DNA from: Planctomycetota bacterium
GTDB lineage: Bacteria > Planctomycetota > UBA1135 > UBA2386
Direction: 5' to 3'
DNA: 5,143 nucleotides
NCBI GenBank assembly: GCA_023433825.1
Contig: JAEYTU010000395.1
Location: 1 to 5,143, forward strand
How positions within the stretch are numbered: position 1 is the stretch's first letter; each line of letters starts with the position of its first letter. This document shows, piece after piece, positions 1-5,143 of this stretch. The notes beneath the pieces are model-generated. The model was not told the origin of the DNA, did not search any database, and saw only the letters and a program-made list of their open reading frames with translations. A program made the translations under genes and the position numbers.

Positions 1-677
1 GCGATTCGGCGTTCGTCGCCGACCGCGGACGAAGCGAACTCGTCGCACTCGCCGTCGTCGGCTCGCACGTGTCGGAACGCGCCCGCCTGCCGCTCGCCGT
101 CGAGCCGCGCGTGATGGCGGCCGACCCCGGCGGAACGTGGATCGCCGTCGTCGGGGCCGAGCCACCGACGCTGACGCTCTTGCGTCGCGAACCCACCGGC
201 GGTCTGCGCCACGTCGACGCAGCGCGGTGCGGCGCCGATCCGGTCGCCGTCGCGTTCGCTCCAGGCGGCCGCCGGATCTACGTCGCAAATCGCGGCGACG
301 CGACGATCACGCGCTTCGGGGTCGCCGCCGACGGCCGCCTGTCGATCCTCGGCGTGGCTGCGGTTGCATCGCGTCCGGTCGCGCTGGCCGTCGACGCTCG
401 CGGCCAGCACCTGCTGATCGCGCACGATGCGACGCCGACCGTCGCCGTTCATCGCCTCGACGCCGACGGCCACCTCGGCGCGGCACGTCCGCATCCGATG
501 TCGCTCGGTCCGGTGTCGCTCGCGTTCGTCCCCGGAACGCAGATCCTGCTCGTCGCATGTCCGGGCGAGGACGCCGTCGTCGTCGCCAGCTTCGACCCGG
601 CCACCGCGTCGGTTCGCATCCTCGAACGGCAACCGCTGCCTCGCGCACGCGGATTCGCGTTCGCGACCGGTCGTTGA
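1..677 (+). CDS. Lactonase/YVTN-type beta-propeller protein, 5'-truncated
   Basis: The 3' part of a beta-propeller gene; the visible frame (from base 3) gives 224 codons before TGA at 675-677. The GTG at 69 could be taken for a start, but the frame is open to the left border and the 22 residues before it (including FVADRGRSELVALAV) form a propeller strand matching the later IYVANRGDATITRFGV, so the real start is outside the window. At least three repeats are visible, each with a 'P-V-A-(L/F)-A-x-x-x-x-G' turn followed by a hydrophobic strand (RPVALAVDARGQHLLIAHD; GPVSLAFVPGTQILLVACP). This spacing is typical of the 6-phosphogluconolactonase-like lactonase family and of YVTN repeat proteins. 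The protein stops at a GFAFATGR turn where another strand would be expected; in propellers the N-terminal strand often closes the last blade, so this need not be a truncation. Substrate, and whether it is an enzyme at all, cannot be told. Any signal peptide would lie off the window. Confidence 0.8.
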   Translation, partial: DSAFVADRGRSELVALAVVGSHVSERARLPLAVEPRVMAADPGGTWIAVVGAEPPTLTLLRREPTGGLRHVDAARCGADPVAVAFAPGGRRIYVANRGDATITRFGVAADGRLSILGVAAVASRPVALAVDARGQHLLIAHDATPTVAVHRLDADGHLGAARPHPMSLGPVSLAFVPGTQILLVACPGEDAVVVASFDPATASVRILERQPLPRARGFAFATGR

Positions 678-693
678 GTCGCCGGAATCGGTT

Positions 694-711
694 CGGCGTT
701 GCTTGACGCCG
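694..711. repeat. 6-bp inverted repeat overlapping the candidate -35
   Basis: CGGCGT at 694-699 and ACGCCG at 706-711 are perfect inverted arms around a 6-base loop (TGCTTG). The repeat lies 16 bases after the propeller gene stop and covers the candidate -35 hexamer at 703-708. It could be a weak terminator hairpin for the upstream gene (there is no T-tract after it) or an operator dyad at the kinase promoter. Short GC-rich dyads arise often by chance in such DNA. Confidence 0.35.
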
Positions 712-754
712 CCGTCGATCCTCCGGTAGCACCCTGCGCCGTGGGCAAGCAACG
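697..754. repeat. 9-bp perfect inverted repeat spanning the promoter region
   Basis: CGTTGCTTG at 697-705 and CAAGCAACG at 746-754 are exact reverse complements, separated by 40 bases. The left arm overlaps the candidate -35; the right arm ends on the first G of the Shine-Dalgarno GGAG of the kinase gene. It could be a pair of spaced operator half-sites or, in a transcript reading through from the propeller gene, a long-loop stem that would occlude the ribosome binding site. It shares bases 697-705 with the shorter repeat at 694-711, so only one of the two structures could form at a time in RNA. Confidence 0.45.
703..732 (+). promoter_or_regulatory. Candidate sigma70-type promoter for the kinase operon
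   Basis: TTGACG at 703-708 matches the -35 consensus at five of six bases. After an 18-base spacer, TAGCAC at 727-732 is a poor -10 match (three of six). Transcription would begin near 739, leaving a leader of about 28 bases. This is the only gap ahead of the three-gene run, so a promoter is expected here, but the -10 is weak and the call rests mainly on the -35 and the position. Confidence 0.4.
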
Positions 755-757
755 GAG
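754..757 (+). promoter_or_regulatory. Ribosome binding site of the hybrid kinase gene
   Basis: GGAG lies 9 bases before the ATG at 767. It supports that start over any downstream one, and it touches the right arm of the 9-bp inverted repeat. Confidence 0.7.
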
Positions 758-766
758 TCACCGTCG

Positions 767-3079
767 ATGAACGAGTCCACGCCGGGGAAGGGCCGCGACG
801 CCGCCGATCCGGCAGCCGCAGCGCACGAACAAGCCGCCGAACGATTCCTGCTGCTCGCCCGCGCGACGCGCGATGCGATCTACGACCTCGACTTCACGAC
901 CGGGAAGGTCTGGCGCAACGACGCCTACCAGCAGATCTACGGTCCCGAGCCGGTGGGCGACACGAAGGACTGGTGGGTCGGGTGCGTCCATCCCGACGAC
1001 CGCGAGGCCGTCATGAAGAGCTTCGACGCCGCCGTCGCGCGCGGTGACGAGACCTGGATCTGCGAGTACCGATTCCGTCGCGCCGACGGCCGGTATGCGC
1101 ACGTCGCGGACCGCGCGTTCCTGTGTCACGACGAAGCCGGTCGCACGATCCGGATGCTCGGCGCGATGACCGACCTCTCCGATCTCGTGCACGTCGAGCG
1201 CGAACTTCGCGCCAGCGAAGAACGCTTTCGCGCCGCCGCCGAGGGTGGCCTCGACTCGTTCCTGCTGATGCGACCGATCCGCAACGTGCTCGGCCGGATC
1301 GTCGACTTCGCGATCGTCTACGCGAACCGCAACGCCGAACGGCTGCTCGGCCGAACGCGCGAGACGCTGGTCGGCAGTGGGCTGCGCCAGTTGTTCGCCG
1401 GCCCGATGCTCGAAGCGTTCATGCCGCGCTTCGCGGTCGTCGCCGACGGTGGCGCGCCGTTCGAGGAGGAGTTCGCCGTCGACGATCCGTCGATCCGTGC
1501 GAAGTGGCTGCGTCACCAGGTCACGCCGGCCGCCGACGGGATCGCGGTCACGACGCGCGACGTCACCGACACGCACGTCGCGACGGCCGAACTTCGCGAA
1601 CGCGATCAACAGCTCCGCCTGGCGCTGTCGGCGGCCCCACTCGGGATCTGGTCGTACGAACCGTCGACGGACCGCGTGACGTGGTCGGACCGGACGGCCG
1701 ACGAGACCGGCGCGCTGGATCCGATGTTCGTCGGGACGATCGACGAGGCACTGAGCCGATTCGTCGACGAGGACCGCGCCGTCGTCGCGCGGGCGATCCG
1801 TCGCGCTCTCGAGTGCGGCGAGCCCGAGCCACGGATCGCGCTCGACGTTCGTGTGCTCGGCAAGGACGGTCAGCCGCGCTGGCGACAGGTCAAAGGCCGC
1901 GCGATCTGCGACGCGAAGAACAAGCCGATCCGAATCGTCGGCACCAGTATGGACGTCGACGAGAGTCGGCGACTGCAGGCGCAGTTGCTGCACGCGCAGA
2001 AGATGGAGAGCCTCGGCCGCCTCGCCGGCGGCATCGCGCACGACTTCAACAACCTGCTGACGGTGATCCTCGGCGAAGTCGAACTGGCGACCGACGGACC
2101 GCTCGCGCCCGAGTTCCACACGTCGTTCGAGAACATCCGGCTGGCCGCCGAACGGGCGTCGTCGCTGACGCGGCAGTTGTTGGTGCTCGCACGGAAGCAG
2201 GTGCTGCGCTTCACGGTCGAGGACCTGAACGACCTCGTCCTCGGCGCCGATCGAATGCTGCGGCGCGTCCTCGGCGAGCGCGTCCGCGTCGTCACGCAGC
2301 TCAGCGGCGAGGTCGGGCGCGTTCGCGTCGACAAGGCACAGATCGAGCAGGTCCTGCTGAACCTGGCGATCAATGCGCGCGACGCGATGCCGAACGGCGG
2401 CACGCTGACCTTGCAGACGAAGGTCGCCGACGCCGGCGATCGGACCTGCATCGTCGTCAAGGACACCGGCATCGGGATGGACGAGGCGACGCGGCGGCGC
2501 GCGTTCGACCCGTTCTTCACGACGAAGGCCGAAGGCACCGGCCTCGGGCTGTCGACGAGCTACGGGATCCTGCGCCAGCACGGCGGCGACCTGTCGCTGC
2601 ACAGCGAACCGGGTCACGGCACCGAAGTCGTTTTGGCGTTGCCGCGCGCGCTCGAGGAGGCCGTCGAAACGGAGGCGCCGCCGACGACGAAGCGCCCGCG
2701 CGGCAGCGAGACGATCCTGCTGGTCGAGGACGAGGCGCAGGTCGCCGAGGTCGCCGTTCGTGCGCTGCGCGGCGCCGGCTATCACGTGCTCGAAGCCGCG
2801 ACGGTCGACGACGCACTCGCGCTCGAAGCGCGCACGACGGCGCCGATCCACTTGCTCGTGACCGACGTCGTGCTGCCGCAGTCGAGCGGGCCGGAACTCG
2901 CGGCCCAACTGCTGCAGCGCCGCCCGCAGCTGAAGATCCTGTTCGTGTCGGGCTACAACGAAGTCCTCGCGCTCGATGCCGCTGGCCGGCCGGCGGTCGG
3001 CCGATTCCTGCAGAAGCCGTTCAGCGTCGCGACGCTCGCCGCGACCGTGCGGACGATCCTCGATGACCGCAACGCCTGA
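767..3079 (+). CDS. Soluble hybrid sensor histidine kinase (3x PAS, HisKA, HATPase_c, receiver)
   Basis: A 770-residue hybrid kinase that would autophosphorylate on a histidine and pass the phosphate to its own C-terminal receiver. Domains in order: PAS of the PAS_3 type, residues about 33-143 (VHPDDRE, then the RRADGRYAHV strand); a second PAS, about 149-270 (YANRNAERLLGRTRE); a third, about 280-398 (GKDGQPRWRQVKG); HisKA with the H-box GGIAHDFNN and phospho-acceptor His425; HATPase_c with N-box NLAINARDA (Asn532, Asn536), G1 DTGIGM (566-571), F-box FDPFF (580-584) and G2 GTGLGLS (590-596); a receiver from about 648 with acidic Glu654/Asp655, phospho-acceptor Asp700, Ser728 and Lys750. All key residues are present, so it should be active. 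No signal peptide or membrane segment is visible, so it likely senses a cytoplasmic cue; no heme or flavin motif is obvious in the PAS domains. There is no DNA-binding output domain and no partner regulator in the window. The ATG at 767 follows a good GGAG. It is the first gene of the apparent operon. The ligand is unknown. Confidence 0.95.
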   Translation: MNESTPGKGRDAADPAAAAHEQAAERFLLLARATRDAIYDLDFTTGKVWRNDAYQQIYGPEPVGDTKDWWVGCVHPDDREAVMKSFDAAVARGDETWICEYRFRRADGRYAHVADRAFLCHDEAGRTIRMLGAMTDLSDLVHVERELRASEERFRAAAEGGLDSFLLMRPIRNVLGRIVDFAIVYANRNAERLLGRTRETLVGSGLRQLFAGPMLEAFMPRFAVVADGGAPFEEEFAVDDPSIRAKWLRHQVTPAADGIAVTTRDVTDTHVATAELRERDQQLRLALSAAPLGIWSYEPSTDRVTWSDRTADETGALDPMFVGTIDEALSRFVDEDRAVVARAIRRALECGEPEPRIALDVRVLGKDGQPRWRQVKGRAICDAKNKPIRIVGTSMDVDESRRLQAQLLHAQKMESLGRLAGGIAHDFNNLLTVILGEVELATDGPLAPEFHTSFENIRLAAERASSLTRQLLVLARKQVLRFTVEDLNDLVLGADRMLRRVLGERVRVVTQLSGEVGRVRVDKAQIEQVLLNLAINARDAMPNGGTLTLQTKVADAGDRTCIVVKDTGIGMDEATRRRAFDPFFTTKAEGTGLGLSTSYGILRQHGGDLSLHSEPGHGTEVVLALPRALEEAVETEAPPTTKRPRGSETILLVEDEAQVAEVAVRALRGAGYHVLEAATVDDALALEARTTAPIHLLVTDVVLPQSSGPELAAQLLQRRPQLKILFVSGYNEVLALDAAGRPAVGRFLQKPFSVATLAATVRTILDDRNA

Positions 3080-3806
3080 TCCGCTCGCCGCGCTCGCGAC
3101 GCTCGACGCGTTCGAAGCCCTCGTCCGATCGCGCCGCTCGGTCCGTCGGTTTTCGCCAAGGGCGCCGTCCGACGAACTCGTCGCGCGTCTCGTCGACTGC
3201 GCCCGCCTCGCGCCGAGTGGCTACAACCTGCAGCCGACACACGTCGTCGTCGTGACCGACCCGGCGACGCGCCGCCGCTTGGCGGCTGCCTGCATGGATC
3301 AACGCGCCGTCGAGGTGGCTCCGGTCGTCGCCGTCTTCGTCGGCGATCGCGATGTCGCACGCACGCATGCCGACTCGCTGCAGGCCGACCTCGACGCCGG
3401 CGCGATCGACGCTGCCTACGCGGCACGCATGCGTCGCGTCGTGCCGCTGGCGTTTCGGACCGGACCGCTCGGCATCGGCTGGCTGTGGAAGGCGCTGTTG
3501 CCACCGTTCGTCCGCTGGTTCCGCCCGGTGCCGTCGATACCCGCCGTCGCGCGTCGCGCGTGGCTCGGCAAGCAGGCCGGGTTGATGGCGATGACGTACC
3601 TGCTCGCCGCGCGCGCGGCCGGTCTCGACGCCGTTCCGATGGAAGGGTTCGACGACCGCCGCGTGCGAAGCGTGCTCGGCATCCCGCGCCGCTACGTCCC
3701 GCTGATCGTCGTCCCGACCGGCTACGCATCCGACGAACTGCCGGTCACGGCGCCGCGTCGCACGCGTCGCCCGCTCGCGTCTGTCCTGCACCGGGAGCGC
3801 TTTTGA
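3063..3806 (+). CDS. Nitroreductase-family FMN oxidoreductase
   Basis: A 247-residue protein of the nitroreductase superfamily: FMN-dependent enzymes, usually dimeric, that use NAD(P)H to reduce nitro groups, quinones or similar acceptors. The N-terminal FMN phosphate-binding motif is SRRSVRRF (residues 23-30), followed by APSGYNLQPTHVVVV (50-64), then a C-terminal GLDAVPMEGFD (187-197) and LGIPRRYVPLIVVPTGY (205-221), all hallmarks of the NfsB/DrgA-like branch. It is longer than the usual 180-220 residues because of an aromatic, hydrophobic insert at about 127-160 (LGIGWLWKALLPPFVRWFRP) before the helix AWLGKQAGLMAMTYLLAARAAG. The start is the ATG at 3063, which overlaps the kinase stop by 17 bp; an in-frame ATG at 2976 would add 29 arginine/serine-rich residues that are just the kinase gene read in another frame. 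The Shine-Dalgarno is weak (GGA at 3051-3053), which suggests coupling to kinase translation. The physiological substrate cannot be told from sequence; some superfamily members do other flavin chemistry. Confidence 0.9.
   Translation: MTATPDPLAALATLDAFEALVRSRRSVRRFSPRAPSDELVARLVDCARLAPSGYNLQPTHVVVVTDPATRRRLAAACMDQRAVEVAPVVAVFVGDRDVARTHADSLQADLDAGAIDAAYAARMRRVVPLAFRTGPLGIGWLWKALLPPFVRWFRPVPSIPAVARRAWLGKQAGLMAMTYLLAARAAGLDAVPMEGFDDRRVRSVLGIPRRYVPLIVVPTGYASDELPVTAPRRTRRPLASVLHRERF
3441..3542 (+). other. Hydrophobic/aromatic insert in the nitroreductase
   Basis: Residues 127-160 of the nitroreductase-family protein contain three Trp, several Phe and Leu, four Pro and basic residues (for example GWLWKALLPPFVRWFRP). 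In this superfamily the region between the central helices is the variable lid over the FMN pocket. The composition would suit an amphipathic lid or a membrane-surface contact; it is broken by prolines and too short and charged for a clean transmembrane helix. Confidence 0.5.
3793..3797 (+). promoter_or_regulatory. Ribosome binding site deciding the TTG start of dinB
   Basis: GGGAG lies inside the end of the nitroreductase gene, 5 bases before the TTG at 3803. It supports the TTG as start rather than the ATG at 3821, which would remove the first catalytic aspartate. Confidence 0.65.
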
Positions 3807-4972
3807 TCCTGCACGCCGACATGGACGCGTTCTACGCGGCGATCGAGCAGCGCGATCGCCCGGAGCTGCGCGGCAAGCCGGTCGTCGTCGGCGGCGACGG
3901 ACCACGCAGCGTCGTCTCGACGGCGTCGTACGAGGCGCGCAAGTTCGGCGTGCGTTCGGCGATGCCGGGAACGGTCGCGCGACGACTGTGCCCGCACGGC
4001 GTGTTCCTGCTGCCGCGAATGGACGTCTACGCGGCCGTCAGCGCGCAGGTGCAGGCGATCTTCGCGAGCTACACGCCACTCGTCGAACCGCTGTCGCTCG
4101 ACGAGGCGTTCCTCGACGTGCGCGGCAGCGAACGGCTGTTCGGCGACGCCGTGACGATCGCCCGCGCGATCCAGCAGCGCGTTCGCGACGAACTCCAACT
4201 GACCGTGTCGGTCGGCGTCGCGTCGGTGAAGTTCGTCGCGAAGGTCGCGTCCGACCTGCGCAAACCCGAAGGCCTCGTCGTCGTCGAGGCGGGGACCGAG
4301 CGCGAGTTCCTGGCGCCGCTCCCGGTGCGGTGTCTGTGGGGGGCCGGTCCGGTCGTCCAGGACGTCTGCGCGCGGAACGGGCTCGCGACGATCGGCGAAG
4401 TGCAGCGACTGTCGCCGGCACAGGCGACGCAGCTGTTCGGCGCGGCCGGAGGTGAGCACTTCCTGTCGCTCGCGCACGGCATCGATCCGCGCAGCGTCGA
4501 ACCCGATCGCGAGGCGAAGTCGATCGGCCACGAGACGACGTTCGTCACCGACCTGACGACGCTCGACGACTGCGGCGCCGTGCTGCTGGATCTGTCGGAA
4601 CGCGTCGGCAGGCGGCTGCGCGTCGCCGGCACCGACGCGCGGACGATCCGGTTGAAGCTGCGCACGCCCGACTTCGCGACGACGACGCGGCAGACGAAGT
4701 TGCCGGCACCGACGCACGACGATCTCGCGATCCACGCCGCCGCGATGACGCTGCTGCGCACGCAGTGGTCCCGCGGGTTGCGCGTTCGACTGCTCGGCGT
4801 GACGGCCGCCGACCTGCAGCCGGCCGGGCGACCGGCGCAGCATTCGCTGTTCGAACCGCGAACACGACCGAACGACGCGCTGCTCGGTGCGATCGACGCC
4901 GTGCGCGCGCGGTTCGGCGAACGGGCGCTGAAACGCGGCGCGACGTTGCGCGACGACGATCGCGACGGGTGA
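3803..4972 (+). CDS. dinB: DNA polymerase IV (Y-family translesion polymerase)
   Basis: A 389-residue Y-family polymerase that copies past damaged template bases, with low fidelity and no proofreading. The palm begins MILHADMDAFYAAIEQRD: Asp6 is the first metal ligand and Tyr11 sits at the steric-gate position (Phe in E. coli Pol IV, Tyr in archaeal Dpo4). Next come ASYEARKFGVRSAMP (41-55) and SLDEAFLD (98-105) with catalytic Asp100 and Glu101, then SVGVASVKFVAKVASDLRKP (136-155). A thumb helix-hairpin-helix follows (LWGAGPVVQDVCARNGLATIGE, about 178-199), then the little finger (about 240-345). QHSLF at 346-350 matches the beta-clamp-binding motif of Pol IV, here followed by about 39 more residues. 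The start is TTG at 3803 with GGGAG 5 bases upstream. It overlaps the nitroreductase stop as TTGA, implying coupled translation; the next ATG (3821) would lose Asp6. The frame is open further upstream but that stretch is nitroreductase coding sequence. No LexA-like box is seen directly upstream. All catalytic residues are intact. Confidence 0.96.
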   Translation: MILHADMDAFYAAIEQRDRPELRGKPVVVGGDGPRSVVSTASYEARKFGVRSAMPGTVARRLCPHGVFLLPRMDVYAAVSAQVQAIFASYTPLVEPLSLDEAFLDVRGSERLFGDAVTIARAIQQRVRDELQLTVSVGVASVKFVAKVASDLRKPEGLVVVEAGTEREFLAPLPVRCLWGAGPVVQDVCARNGLATIGEVQRLSPAQATQLFGAAGGEHFLSLAHGIDPRSVEPDREAKSIGHETTFVTDLTTLDDCGAVLLDLSERVGRRLRVAGTDARTIRLKLRTPDFATTTRQTKLPAPTHDDLAIHAAAMTLLRTQWSRGLRVRLLGVTAADLQPAGRPAQHSLFEPRTRPNDALLGAIDAVRARFGERALKRGATLRDDDRDG

Positions 4973-4995
4973 CGCGGGCGCCACAGGCGCCGTCA
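4970..4995. terminator. Candidate bidirectional hairpin between convergent genes
   Basis: GGCGCC at 4977-4982 and GGCGCC at 4986-4991 form a 6-bp all-GC stem with an ACA loop. After a 3-base bulge (4974-4976), TGAC at 4970-4973 pairs with GTCA at 4992-4995. The outer stem therefore contains the dinB stop TGA and, on the other strand, the stop of the convergent gene. There is no T-tract on either side, so it is not a classic intrinsic terminator; termination or 3'-end protection for both transcripts is inferred from position and symmetry. Confidence 0.45.
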
Positions 4996-5143
4996 GTCGA
5001 CGTTCGGCAGCGGTGGGGGCACGGCGCGGCGCGCTCGGGTCAGCATCACGGCTTCGACGACGGTCTTCGCGACGACGGCGAGGATTGCCGGGACCGACCC
5101 GGTGAGCCCGCTGAACATGAACCCGGCGCCACCGACCATGACC
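4993..5143 (-). CDS. Probable membrane protein, C-terminal fragment
   Basis: On the minus strand the frame is open from the right border to a TGA whose complement is at 4993-4995, giving 49 residues. They begin VMVGGAGFMFSGLTGSV, continue with a hydrophobic stretch PAILAVVAKTVVEAVML, and end with a basic TRARR and a proline-rich tail (AVPPPLPNVD). Third codon positions are almost all G or C, like the confirmed genes here, and the residue mix is that of a membrane protein, with the last helix followed by positive charges suggesting a cytoplasmic C-terminus. The AVVAKTVVEAVML segment loosely recalls the C-terminus of DUF6498-type membrane proteins, but this is too short to assign. It converges on dinB with a 20-bp gap. 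The start is outside the window. Confidence 0.65.
   Translation of the reverse strand, partial: VMVGGAGFMFSGLTGSVPAILAVVAKTVVEAVMLTRARRAVPPPLPNVD

Noticed and set aside
678..766. LexA/SOS box ahead of the operon containing dinB
   Set aside because: Neither the proteobacterial CTG-N10-CAG type with an AT-rich core nor a GAAC-N4-GTTC type site is visible; other lineage-specific LexA motifs cannot be excluded.
712..768. 8-bp direct repeat CCGTCGAT (712-719 and 761-768)
   Set aside because: CGTCGA-type words are very frequent throughout this sequence, so a repeat of this kind is expected by chance.
758..2908. A 716-codon open frame on the minus strand, opposite the kinase gene
   Set aside because: Very long, but the translation is Arg/Asp/Gln-rich with no recognisable domain, and the plus strand encodes an intact kinase. 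Extreme third-position GC makes long antisense frames common.
2976..3062. Upstream ATG extending the nitroreductase by 29 residues
   Set aside because: The extra residues are Arg/Ser-rich and are the kinase receiver region in another frame; homologous sequence begins after the ATG at 3063.
1123..3066. A 647-codon plus-strand frame inside the kinase gene
   Set aside because: Arg/Ala-rich frame-shifted reading of the kinase coding sequence, with no domain signature.
3485..3802. In-frame upstream extension of dinB
   Set aside because: It lies wholly within the nitroreductase coding region, is Arg-rich, and Pol IV proteins begin just before the HxDMD motif.
3722..4984. A 420-codon open frame on the minus strand, opposite dinB
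   Set aside because: Same effect of biased codon use; the translation is Arg-rich without motifs and dinB on the plus strand is unambiguous.

Overview
This is a gene-dense, GC-rich window (about 70% G+C by eye, with nearly every third codon position G or C). It reads as ordinary bacterial chromosome with no sign of a mobile element, CRISPR array, tRNA or rRNA. Very high GC, a soluble multi-PAS hybrid histidine kinase and a nitroreductase of the long, insert-containing type suggest a high-GC Gram-negative such as a myxobacterium-like (Myxococcota) or planctomycete organism. That placement is a weak inference; there is no marker gene here.

Left edge (1-677, +): the 3' part of a beta-propeller gene of the lactonase/YVTN type. 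Its reading frame is open to the left border, so the true start lies outside the window. Next comes an 89-bp intergenic space (678-766) with a candidate promoter, two overlapping inverted repeats and a good ribosome binding site. Centre (767-4972, +): three tightly packed genes that look like one operon: a hybrid sensor kinase (three PAS domains, HisKA, HATPase, receiver), an FMN nitroreductase-family protein whose start overlaps the kinase stop by 17 bp, and DNA polymerase IV (dinB), whose TTG start overlaps the nitroreductase stop by 4 bp. Right edge (4993-5143, -): the last 49 codons of a convergent gene for a probable membrane protein. A GC-rich hairpin that includes both stop codons separates it from dinB.

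How the genes may work together: the kinase is cytoplasmic and would sense an intracellular signal. A nitroreductase can turn nitro compounds into DNA-reactive species, and Pol IV is known to bypass the kind of N2-guanine lesion that nitrofurazone produces. Co-expressing a nitroreductase with Pol IV under a PAS sensor could therefore be a xenobiotic or redox-linked DNA damage tolerance unit. The gene order and overlaps are seen directly; the functional link is inference. The promoter-region repeats are the most unusual non-coding signal. No wholly new system is evident.
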